Of a stretch of DNA of 64,000 nt, positions 53,503-60,891 are shown one piece after another. The notes beneath the pieces are model-generated. The model was not told the DNA's origin. It ran no database searches and saw nothing but the letters and a program-made list of their open reading frames with translations. Made by a program: the position numbers and the translations under genes. Numbering within the stretch: position 1 is the first letter of the stretch; the number at the start of each line of letters is the position of its first letter. The stretch is from Aerococcus urinaeequi (GTDB taxonomy: Bacteria > Bacillota > Bacilli > Lactobacillales > Aerococcaceae), in assembly GCF_001543205.1 (NCBI RefSeq), contig NZ_CP014162.1, positions 372,001 through 436,000 on the forward strand, read 5' to 3'.

Positions 53503-54672
53503 TTAGCTTTCTTTGTGTTGGTGGACGTAATCAAAAATCTCTTCAATTTCATTTTCCGTATCCGCTAAAATACCATAGAATTGGTTACCTTGTAAGGCCG
53601 CAAAAGCGTCTGGTAAACGTTTTGAGAAGACAAAACGGTCGCCGTAATGACTGCGTAAAGCCGCTTCATCGTGGGCATAAGTATTTTGATCACGGTGGGT
53701 AATAGCCACGCAATAACGAGCAGGTACAGTCGGTGTTTCAAAAGGTTGACCGTCCACAATGCGGGCAAATTGACGGAATAAATCCACATGGTTGGCATAG
53801 TTATACATATCAATAGCATAACCACCGGCCACTCGGTTGTTGTATTCAACCACTAGGTAGTCGTCCCCATTTTCAAAGAATTCAATATGGAAGAACCGCT
53901 CCTTCATACCGAATTGTTTGACGATAGCTTGACCGTACGCCCGTAATTTTTCAGGAATTTCCTTTTGAATAATGTAGCCGTAGTCTAATTGGTACTTTAA
54001 TACCTCCAAAGTTGGGTCACGGTAATACAAGCTTGTTTCAAAGACAATTTCACCATTTTGGTCGATTAAACCGTCATAAGATAGTAATTTTGCATTTTCA
54101 ATATAAGGCTCAAAGAAATAGGCCTCCTTCTCATCCCACTCTGCAATAAATTTATCCACTGCTTCTTGGTCTTTTAACTTGTATGTCCCTGAAGAACCAA
54201 CACCTGAATTGGGTTTAGCCACTAAGGGTAGACCCAATTCTTTTACAATTCGATTAACCGTCCCCTTCTTATTGGCTATCTTACCAGGGACAGCTGGAAC
54301 TCCTGCCTTAGCAAACAATTTCTTCATTTCAGACTTAAATTTAACCTTGCGCAAATCTTTTGGCTTGTTGCCAGGAATATTAAACTGTTCACGAATCTCA
54401 GCTTCCAAATTCAACCAATGCTCATTTTGCGACTCAATGCGGTCAATTTTCCCGTGCTTGAAAAATAAATACGCAACGGCTTTTTTGACTTCTTCAGTAT
54501 TCTCTAAGTCGTTGACTTTGTAGTATTCAGTCAAATCATTTTTTAAAGATTGAGGCAATTGGTCATAGGGTTCTTGACCAATCCCAAGCACATTAACCCC
54601 TTGCTGTTTTAATCTGTTAGTAAATAATTGAAAGTTCTCTGGATAAAAAGGTGATGTCACAATAAAATTCAT
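53503..54672 (-). CDS. ATP-grasp carboxylate-amine ligase of unknown product
   Basis: The 389-residue protein starts at MNFIVTSPFYPENF, with CGGAGG seven bases upstream. A frame to 54711 adds 13 residues without such a site. ATP-grasp features include LPLVAKPNSGVGSSGTYKL (glycine-rich lid) and EAYFFEPYIENAKLLSYDG. The metal-binding end is FFHIEFFENGDDYLVVEYNNRVAGG, with Glu and Asn in the usual order. It should join a carboxylate to an amine or thiol using ATP. With the co-transcribed esterase it may form a small unknown biosynthetic or tailoring unit. I do not recognise the substrate. Confidence 0.75.
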   Translation of the reverse strand: MNFIVTSPFYPENFQLFTNRLKQQGVNVLGIGQEPYDQLPQSLKNDLTEYYKVNDLENTEEVKKAVAYLFFKHGKIDRIESQNEHWLNLEAEIREQFNIPGNKPKDLRKVKFKSEMKKLFAKAGVPAVPGKIANKKGTVNRIVKELGLPLVAKPNSGVGSSGTYKLKDQEAVDKFIAEWDEKEAYFFEPYIENAKLLSYDGLIDQNGEIVFETSLYYRDPTLEVLKYQLDYGYIIQKEIPEKLRAYGQAIVKQFGMKERFFHIEFFENGDDYLVVEYNNRVAGGYAIDMYNYANHVDLFRQFARIVDGQPFETPTVPARYCVAITHRDQNTYAHDEAALRSHYGDRFVFSKRLPDAFAALQGNQFYGILADTENEIEEIFDYVHQHKES

Positions 54673-54886
54673 GTAAGTTCCTCCGCTCAGGGTCTTTTCC
54701 TTGTATTTCATATTAATTTTTGATTAGAATCTCTCATTCATTATAAGCGGTAATTGGTGCAAAAGCAATTGCATTTAAGTTATGGAAAACGCATTCATCC
54801 GCCTTTTTAAAGGCCCGCCTAACGGGCACCCTGTATCATTTGAACTGAACATGCCCATCGGTTAGAATGGAAAGTGGAGGTGTTTT

Positions 54887-55546
54887 ATGACACAAGAAGT
54901 TACTTTAAGATCTGCACAACCAGCAGACTATCCAGCATTACACGCATTAAACCGAGGCGCTTGGTTTCAATCAGACTATGAAGAATATCCGGAGGCAACT
55001 GACGCTTACGTTGACTTAGACTTAAACAGCTCATTGAGTGATGCCTCAATGGCAACAGTGGCTGAGGTAGATGGACAAATCGCTGGCGTTATCTTAGCGT
55101 CTGCTGACTCAGAACCTAAATACGGACGGATGTTGATGCGGTCAACAGCTGATGCGGCTGCAACTATCCACGCAAAAGGTCAGGAAATTGCCGACTATTT
55201 TTATGACCGGATGAAAATAGAAAGTGAATACGATGCACAATTACTAGAAAAAGCGCAAGCAAATACCGCCTATGATGGTCGCATCGTTTTATTTATTATG
55301 GATCCAAATTTTCAAGGTCTAGGAATCGGCAGCAAATTATTCCAAGCCGCTAAAGATTATTTTGAAGCTAAAAATGTGGCAAATTACTACCTATTCACTG
55401 ACTCTTCATGTAATTATCCTTTCTATGACCACAAAGGAATGCACCGTGCAGGTAACATAACTTATCATCAACCCGGTCTATTTGAACCGTTTGATGGTTC
55501 AAAAAGTACTGAACCTTTTGAATTTTTCATCTATGATAATCGATAA
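54887..55546 (+). CDS. GNAT family N-acetyltransferase
   Basis: The 219-residue protein carries the acetyl-CoA site in VLFIMDPNFQGLGIGSKLF (Q/R-x-x-G-x-G pattern near 140-150). A C-terminal arm follows with YYLFTDSSCNYPFYDHKGMHRAG. A 60-residue insertion (residues 80-120) separates the first strands from the core. The substrate is unknown. GGAGG lies seven bases before the ATG. Upstream, a GCCCG/CGGGC hairpin at 54813 has no T-tract. Confidence 0.8.
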   Translation: MTQEVTLRSAQPADYPALHALNRGAWFQSDYEEYPEATDAYVDLDLNSSLSDASMATVAEVDGQIAGVILASADSEPKYGRMLMRSTADAAATIHAKGQEIADYFYDRMKIESEYDAQLLEKAQANTAYDGRIVLFIMDPNFQGLGIGSKLFQAAKDYFEAKNVANYYLFTDSSCNYPFYDHKGMHRAGNITYHQPGLFEPFDGSKSTEPFEFFIYDNR

Positions 55547-55550
55547 CTAT

Positions 55551-55591
55551 AAATAAGGAGGCATGACATTGTTGTCATAGCCTCCTTATTT
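55551..55591 (+). terminator. Terminator of the acetyltransferase gene
   Basis: AAATAAGGAGGC.TGAC and GTCA.GCCTCCTTATTT pair over about 16 bp with one mismatch, four bases after the stop. The T-tract is short. Confidence 0.75.
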
Positions 55592-55643
55592 CATTGAATT
55601 TACTTTTTAAAATTAATAATAAGAATTAAGTTTACATACTTAA

Positions 55644-55685
55644 AATAGCGTTGATAAATAGTTTAAATTATTCATCAACGCTATA
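55644..55685 (-). terminator. Terminator of the FNR-like regulator operon
   Basis: On the minus strand ATAGCGTTGATGAAT and ATTTATCAACGCTAT pair almost perfectly around a 10-base AT loop, followed by TTTT. Confidence 0.8.
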
Positions 55686-55703
55686 TATCATAATTATATA
55701 TCT

Positions 55704-56396
55704 TTAACTCGATGCAAATAATAATTCATCTAGATCAAATATCTCAATATATTTATGTGTATGTTGTTTAATTAAACCTTTATCCTCTAACGAAGAGAAC
55801 TTCCGACTTATTGTTTCAGGCGTTGTACCCAAATAAGAAGCTAGTTCTTTTTTTGACATTGGTAAAGTCACATAAGTATGATTTTCCTCATCTTCAACAT
55901 ATTCTGCTAGAAAATTAATAATACGAGACTCTACCTGCTCCATACCAACCTGCATCGTTTGCTTTTCTGATACCTGTAAACGTTTCGTAACATCTGAAAG
56001 TATTCGTCTCATAATTTCTGGGTAAGCGTCTAGATAGTTATCCATATCTTTTTTATGGATTCTGCATATGCTTACTTCTGATATTGCTTCAGCATAATTA
56101 GAATGGTAACTGTCAGTTTGAAAAATAGCCACTTCTCCCATAAAATCACCAGGATTTAGTATGCGTACCGTTTGTTCACGACCGGATTCATTTAAGTTAT
56201 AAATACGTACACGCCCATTATTTACGATATATAATGTGTCATCTTTATCACCATTTCCAAATAACAACGCATTCTTTGCATAATGTACTTCATGCGCTGA
56301 TTGTGCAATTAAACTCATTTGTTCTTCGTTTAGATGGTTAAAAATTGGTACTAACCGTATACAATCTACATGACTATGGTGATGATGGTGTGCCAT
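55704..56396 (-). CDS. Crp/Fnr-family regulator with N-terminal His cluster
   Basis: The 230-residue regulator has a cyclic-nucleotide-type beta-roll (about 15-125: NGDKDDTLYIVNNGRVRIY, NPGDFMGEVAIF), a dimer helix and a C-terminal winged helix (SKKELASYLGTTPETISRKFSSLE). The recognition helix carries E..SR, the FNR triad that reads TTGAT half-sites. Two such palindromes lie upstream of the metal genes. The N-terminus MAHHHHHSHVDC gives six histidines in eight residues plus a Cys. The four-cysteine set for an FNR [4Fe-4S] cluster is absent, so the His/Cys cluster may bind metal or haem. It is last in the operon after the HMA and dps genes and likely autoregulates. Confidence 0.85.
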   Translation of the reverse strand: MAHHHHHSHVDCIRLVPIFNHLNEEQMSLIAQSAHEVHYAKNALLFGNGDKDDTLYIVNNGRVRIYNLNESGREQTVRILNPGDFMGEVAIFQTDSYHSNYAEAISEVSICRIHKKDMDNYLDAYPEIMRRILSDVTKRLQVSEKQTMQVGMEQVESRIINFLAEYVEDEENHTYVTLPMSKKELASYLGTTPETISRKFSSLEDKGLIKQHTHKYIEIFDLDELLFASS

Positions 56397-56412
56397 ACAA
56401 CTTTCCTCCTAA

Positions 56413-56964
56413 TTAATCGTTATCTATATAATCATCGTCTTGTAAAGCATCCTTATTAACAAAGGCTTGAAGTTGCCAAATATTTACATCTAAATAATCT
56501 TTATAACTAATTAGTAAATCCTCTAACGCATCATCTGCTTCTTCTTGAGCTAAACGCAATGCACGAACGGTAAATTCACGATTAGTTCTAAAATCTTCTA
56601 CTAACTGCAAGACCATTTCTTCAGCAGAATAATATTTTTCAGACGGATCTTCAGAAATTATTGTAAATTCCTGAAATTCAGCAGTTGTTGATGCTGGCTT
56701 AAATCCTGAAGCTAGTAAACGTTCTGCAATTTTATCAAACCATGTCTCATTCTCATTATACAGTTTTTCAAATAACCCATGCAATGAATAGAAATTTGCC
56801 CCTTTTACATACCAGTGATATTGATGTAATTTTACATGTAAGGTATGAATATTAGCCAGTACATGATCTGTAACAGCTGCAGCATTAATCTTGGTATGGT
56901 GAATGTGTTCTTTATAGGCTTGTTCAGCAGCTAATTTTTCTTGTCTTTCGTTTACTGTTGTCAT
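56413..56964 (-). CDS. dps: Dps family ferroxidase/DNA-protection protein
   Basis: Dps stores iron and oxidises it with peroxide, protecting DNA. The 183-residue four-helix protein has the ferroxidase signature HQYHWYVKGANFYSLH...LYNENETWFDKIAERL (His, His, Asp, Glu at the usual spacing). It starts one base after the HMA-chaperone gene stop and precedes the FNR-like regulator, so the three form one operon under the FNR-type box at 57247. Confidence 0.92.
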   Translation of the reverse strand: MTTVNERQEKLAAEQAYKEHIHHTKINAAAVTDHVLANIHTLHVKLHQYHWYVKGANFYSLHGLFEKLYNENETWFDKIAERLLASGFKPASTTAEFQEFTIISEDPSEKYYSAEEMVLQLVEDFRTNREFTVRALRLAQEEADDALEDLLISYKDYLDVNIWQLQAFVNKDALQDDDYIDND

Positions 56965-56965
56965 T

Positions 56966-57202
56966 TTATATACCTTCCTTCACTTTTGAACTAATAACGG
57001 AATATCCTAAGTTTTCAATAACATTTTCAATTGTACTCAAATTGACTTGTTCTTCATCAAAATCCACTTTTACCTTACTTGCATTGAACAGCACTTTTAC
57101 AGAATCCTTTTCTACACCAGCGGTCTGTTTTAAACCACTTTCAATTTTTTGTAAACATGATGGACAAGTTAATGTTTCTAATTTTAATGTTGCTTTAGTC
57201 AT
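56966..57202 (-). CDS. HMA-domain metallochaperone (CopZ-like)
   Basis: The 78-residue single-domain HMA protein has the metal site LTCPSCLQKIE (CxxC) and the beta-alpha-beta-beta-alpha-beta fold of CopZ. The start at 57202 has AAAGGAG eight bases upstream. An in-frame GTG at 57211 overlaps that site and is rejected. It would pass a soft metal ion to the adjacent P-type ATPase, which itself lacks an N-terminal HMA domain. First gene of the chaperone-dps-regulator operon. Whether it binds copper or another metal is unclear. Confidence 0.85.
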   Translation of the reverse strand: MTKATLKLETLTCPSCLQKIESGLKQTAGVEKDSVKVLFNASKVKVDFDEEQVNLSTIENVIENLGYSVISSKVKEGI

Positions 57203-57223
57203 ATCTATCACTCCTTTAAATAA

Positions 57224-57270
57224 ATTATATAAGGTATTTTTTTAAAAATAATTGATACAGATCAATTATT
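57224..57270 (-). promoter_or_regulatory. FNR-type box and promoter of the chaperone-dps-regulator operon
   Basis: TTGATACAGATCAA (57252-57265) lies in a palindrome with ten-base arms (57247-57270), matching the FNR box TTGATnnnnATCAA. A -10 TATAAT is at 57224-57229 on the minus strand. The centre is 29.5 bases upstream of the -10, so about -41.5 from the start, the class II activator position. It overlaps the ATPase stop codon. Confidence 0.75.
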
Positions 57271-59116
57271 TTAATTGATATCCTCTTAATCTCATTGCAT
57301 TTAAAATAACAACCAAAATACTTGCCTCGTGAACTAACATACCAATTGACATAGACATCCATTCACTGAATATTAAACTAAAGAGCAATATTATCACCAC
57401 ACCAACAGCAATAAGAATATTTTGTCGCATATTCGCATATGTCCCTTTAGCTAAGCCTAAAGCATGGGGGAGACGATTAAAATTGGAATTCATCAAAACA
57501 ATATCTGAACTTTCAATGGCTGCATCTGTTCCATTTCCCATAGCTATCCCTACTTCTGCAGTAGCTAGAGAGGGGCTATCATTCACACCATCACCAATAA
57601 ACGCAACAATTTCACCAGTAGACTGTCTTTCTTTTAGAAATGACTGCTTATCCTCAGGCAGCATATCGCCATGGGCCTCGGTTAATCCTAGCTCCTTTTT
57701 AACTAAATTAACAGTACCTTGATTATCCCCTGATAATACAATGAGATTTTTAACACCAAGTGATTTTAATTTTTGTAGGTCTCGTTTAACACCTGGTCGA
57801 ACCTGGTCACGGATTCCCATTAAAATCATTAACTGATGATCAACTGCTGTTAATACAATTGAACTACCGTCTCTTTCTAATGTATCTAATTTTTTAAGCA
57901 CATCAGCAGATAGTGATATCCTTTCTTGTTCCATTAAGTGTTTATTCCCTACTGCAACGACGTGTCCATCAACGTGAGCAATTATGCCCCCACCTTTTAT
58001 AACCTGTGTACGCTCTACAGGTCGTAGTTTATATTGCGCTAACTTATTCGTAATAGCGTCTGCTAAGGGATGATCAGATTCCCTTTCAACCGAGAATAGT
58101 AGAGACAAATCCTCCTCTTGATTATTTCCATAGTAAACAAATTCGCCCACTTCAGGCTTTCCTTCAGTTAAGGTACCTGTTTTATCAAATAGGACTGTAT
58201 CTACATTCGCAAAATGACTAATCACTTCAGAACCTTTAAACAAAATACCATTCTTTGCACCATTTCCTATACCCGCCACATTTGAAACCGGTACACCAAT
58301 GACCAAGGCTCCTGGGCAACCAAGTACTAATACAGTAACTGCTAGTGCCGTATCTTTAGTTAATACCCAAACTAATAACCCAATGAAAAGTACTACAGGT
58401 GTGTACCAACGAGAGAACTGGTCAATAAATCGCTCAGCTTCCGATTTAGAATCTTGTGCCTCTTCTACTAATTCAATAATTCGACCAAATGTAGAATCCT
58501 CCCCAATTCTATCAGCGACTATTTGAATAGTCCCATTATCCATAATGGTACCGGCAAATACTTCGTCACCTTTTTCTTTCTTTAGAGGTAAAGATTCGCC
58601 AGTGATATTAGCCTCATTTACATGTCCCTTTCCAGTAGTTACCCTACCATCTACTGGAATCTTAGCCCCAGTTTTTACTAAAAGAATATCTCCTTCCTCT
58701 ACTTCATCAATATCTACTTCTTCAAATTGCCCCTCGTTCAATTGCTTAAAAGCAGTCTCTGGAGCCATTTCTGTCAACTCTTTAATCGCAGATCGTGTTT
58801 GCTTAAGTGTACGCTGCTCTAAATATGAGCCAAATAAAAATAAAAAAGTAACAATAGCTGACTCTTCGTAATTTTGGATAAAGAAAGCACCAATAACCGC
58901 TATCGTTACTAAAACATCAATACTCACTACTTTTACTTTCATAGCCTGATAAGCCTGTATTGCAATGGGCATAACACCCAATATGGAAGCAATGATAAAA
59001 GCACTGTTAAAGATAACCGTATTAGTAAAAATGAAATGTGCAATAAAACCTATAATAATAAGTAAACCACTGATAACTGTAATATGATTTTTATGTTTCA
59101 AAATAATCTGTTGCAT
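57266..59116 (-). CDS. P1B-type heavy-metal ATPase with CPG motif
   Basis: The 616-residue exporter starts at MQQIILKHKN, with AGGAGGGG upstream; a longer frame to 59143 has no such site. It has no N-terminal metal-binding domain and about eight TM helices. It has TGESLPL (actuator), CPGALVIGVP in the metal-site helix, DKTGTLTEGKPE (phosphorylation Asp), SDHPLA (nucleotide) and GDGVNDSPSLA. The CPC or SPC motif of known classes is CPG here, and the last helices read VHEASILVVILNAMRL, near the HEGxT of P1B-4 iron/cobalt exporters. With dps and a regulator nearby an iron or zinc role is likely. It is read from its own FNR-box promoter. Confidence 0.88.
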   Translation of the reverse strand: MQQIILKHKNHITVISGLLIIIGFIAHFIFTNTVIFNSAFIIASILGVMPIAIQAYQAMKVKVVSIDVLVTIAVIGAFFIQNYEESAIVTFLFLFGSYLEQRTLKQTRSAIKELTEMAPETAFKQLNEGQFEEVDIDEVEEGDILLVKTGAKIPVDGRVTTGKGHVNEANITGESLPLKKEKGDEVFAGTIMDNGTIQIVADRIGEDSTFGRIIELVEEAQDSKSEAERFIDQFSRWYTPVVLFIGLLVWVLTKDTALAVTVLVLGCPGALVIGVPVSNVAGIGNGAKNGILFKGSEVISHFANVDTVLFDKTGTLTEGKPEVGEFVYYGNNQEEDLSLLFSVERESDHPLADAITNKLAQYKLRPVERTQVIKGGGIIAHVDGHVVAVGNKHLMEQERISLSADVLKKLDTLERDGSSIVLTAVDHQLMILMGIRDQVRPGVKRDLQKLKSLGVKNLIVLSGDNQGTVNLVKKELGLTEAHGDMLPEDKQSFLKERQSTGEIVAFIGDGVNDSPSLATAEVGIAMGNGTDAAIESSDIVLMNSNFNRLPHALGLAKGTYANMRQNILIAVGVVIILLFSLIFSEWMSMSIGMLVHEASILVVILNAMRLRGYQLK

Positions 59117-59147
59117 ATAAACCCCTCCTATACTTTTGTACAACTAC

Positions 59148-59196
59148 AGTGTATTCATTTTTGAAAGATATAAAATTGATGCGCATCAATTTTATA
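59148..59196 (-). promoter_or_regulatory. FNR-type box and promoter of the metal ATPase
   Basis: A perfect 28-bp palindrome (59169-59196) holds TTGATGCGCATCAA (59176-59189), an exact FNR box. The -10 TACACT is at 59148-59153 on the minus strand. The box centre is 29.5 bases upstream of it, the same spacing as at the chaperone operon, about -41.5 from the start. Confidence 0.75.
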
Positions 59197-59507
59197 AACA
59201 TAGTATAAAAAAGTTAAGATTTCTTATTTTAGTCATTTTTTCAAAATGAATTATTATCCGCAAAAAAAAGAGGGTTTACATGGTCGATTTAGTTAAATAA
59301 CTAAATTGTCCATGCAAACCCTCGTATTGATATTTACAGTATTCGTTTTTTGACAATAGATATTATCCAAGACATAGTCGTTAAGATACGATTAAGCCAT
59401 AAAGAGTAAACTTTCAGTTGTAAAATTGTTATTTATCTACATTTATATAAATGATAAGTTTAAATTCTTTTAGAAGACTTATCAAATATTAACCAACTCA
59501 TAAGAGT
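59197..59507. other. Intergenic region upstream of the metal ATPase
   Basis: Apart from the strong terminator at 59262-59323 this AT-rich gap holds no gene. Its 185 bases between terminator and esterase stop show no further structure. Confidence 0.4.
59262..59323 (-). terminator. Strong terminator downstream of the second esterase
   Basis: On the minus strand GAGGGTTTGCATGG.C.ATTTAGTTA pairs with its complement over about 24 bp with two mismatches, followed by TTTTTTTT. It insulates the ATPase promoter. Confidence 0.88.
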
Positions 59508-60344
59508 TTACAATGGCCAACCTTGGCTAATAAATCGTAGACAATCTGGTAGGTGTTTAGACCAATATTTTTCTGAATGTTCGTCCCCATGGAAAATATT
59601 CAAGGACACATTTTCTGGCGCCACACCTGCCTGCATCACCTGTTGGCTATATTTAATGGCATCCGTAATATAAGCCTGTTCAGTATAAGGACCGATGATC
59701 ATCTCATCTATCTCGTCCCCTTCTTCAGTCCCGCATTCGATATAAATCCGTTGATCATTTGGCAAATTCACCCGTTCAATAAACCGGTCAAAATCTTGCG
59801 CAACGGCCCAATTGGTCAAAGAAAAAATCCCTAAACGACCAATTTGATCTTTATAGGCAGCGCCAAGATACGTGGAAATGGTCGCCCCAAAGGAAGACCC
59901 AATCATCGCCGTGTGGGCAGCGTCCGGTATAGTCCGGTAGTGTTTGTCGACAAAATCTTTGACTATAGTCACCACAAATTCAGAAAATTCAGCGCCCCGT
60001 CCCCCTTGACCAGATAGGCTTGAATCATAAGCTTCTTTAACCGTCCACGGTAGGTATTCCAAGGTCCGTGTCTCCTCACCATTATCAATGCCGACAATAA
60101 TCATACTTGGTAAATCCGGATTCCGCTTGACCGCGTGAATTGTTTTCCAAGAATGTTTCGAAAAAGCTTCCTTGGAATGAAACACATTCTGTCCGTCATG
60201 CATATAAACTACGGGATAATGCTTATCTGTCTTTTCTTCATAGTCCTTAGGTAAGAGGACACGAATTCGCCGCTTAGCCAAGGTATAAGGCACATCTAAA
60301 ATATGTTCTTTAAGTTCCAAATAGAAAAATGGTGCAAACTCCAT
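59508..60344 (-). CDS. Second EstD/PF00756-type esterase
   Basis: The 278-residue alpha/beta hydrolase starts at MEFAPFFYLEL, with GGAGGAG upstream; a longer frame to 60386 adds 14 residues lying in the terminator of ylbG. It has YPVVYMHDGQNVF, the nucleophile elbow IGSSFGAT (GxSxG) and the catalytic His in NIFHGDEHSEKYW. It is of the same family as the esterase at 52723 but diverged. Possible substrates are siderophore or acyl-sugar esters; none can be fixed. Confidence 0.8.
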   Translation of the reverse strand: MEFAPFFYLELKEHILDVPYTLAKRRIRVLLPKDYEEKTDKHYPVVYMHDGQNVFHSKEAFSKHSWKTIHAVKRNPDLPSMIIVGIDNGEETRTLEYLPWTVKEAYDSSLSGQGGRGAEFSEFVVTIVKDFVDKHYRTIPDAAHTAMIGSSFGATISTYLGAAYKDQIGRLGIFSLTNWAVAQDFDRFIERVNLPNDQRIYIECGTEEGDEIDEMIIGPYTEQAYITDAIKYSQQVMQAGVAPENVSLNIFHGDEHSEKYWSKHLPDCLRFISQGWPL

Positions 60345-60365
60345 CCTGACTCTCCTCCAACTATT

Positions 60366-60402
60366 GAAAAAGAACCCTGGGCACATTCAATCCCAAGGTC
60401 CC
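60366..60402 (-). terminator. Terminator of ylbG
   Basis: On the minus strand GGACCTTGGG pairs with CCCAGGGTTC (one mismatch and one G-U), followed by TTTTTC, 36 bases after the ylbG stop. Confidence 0.7.
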
Positions 60403-60437
60403 TTCAAACTTTCATTCACTATATATTTTATTATATA

Positions 60438-60761
60438 TTAAGCATACCGTTCATTCAAACGATCTTTATCATCCGAATCCTTCTTGGCCATCAAGTCTGC
60501 CGCATAGGCATCAAAAGCCGTCGCATAGTCCGTCGCCATCGCCTGTCTAGGAGACACATCCACCTGACGCACGAAATGTAACTTCTCAAGATTCTTTTGA
60601 ATATGGTCCGCTTCCGACACATCCGTATACAAAACCGCATACTTCATCTTCCGCGAGACATAATAAACGAAACCGTACTTCTGTAACTGTTTCACCTTTT
60701 TATTAGAATACATCCACACAATCAACGCTTGCCGTGACTGTCTTTCATCATAAATACTCAT
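60438..60761 (-). CDS. ylbG: YlbG family protein (DUF2129)
   Basis: The 107-residue cytoplasmic protein of the YlbG family has RQALIVWMYSNKKVKQLQKYG, VYYVSRKMKYAVLYTD and LEKLHFVRQVDVSPR in order. In Bacillus ylbG lies near rsmD-coaD and is of unknown function; here it is 8 kb from them, between pyc and the second esterase. It is followed by a terminator. Confidence 0.85.
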   Translation of the reverse strand: MSIYDERQSRQALIVWMYSNKKVKQLQKYGFVYYVSRKMKYAVLYTDVSEADHIQKNLEKLHFVRQVDVSPRQAMATDYATAFDAYAADLMAKKDSDDKDRLNERYA

Positions 60762-60848
60762 ATCATCGACTTCCTTTAATCACTCGCTTTAATTTCATTA
60801 TAACAGGAATTCCAAAGTCCGTAACCCCTAAACCTTTATATGGCAAAA

Positions 60849-60876
60849 TAACGGGCCTCAACTTGCTGGCCCGCTA
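60849..60876 (-). terminator. Terminator of pyc
   Basis: On the minus strand GCGGGCC and GGCCCGTT form a GC-rich stem, followed by ATTTTGCC. The T-tract is poor but it lies 16 bases after the stop. Confidence 0.65.
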
Positions 60877-60891
60877 TTCTTACCTCTTATT

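Noticed and set aside
54813-54827. GCCCG/CGGGC hairpin before the acetyltransferase gene
   Set aside because: Only five base pairs and no T-tract; neither terminator nor riboswitch can be supported.
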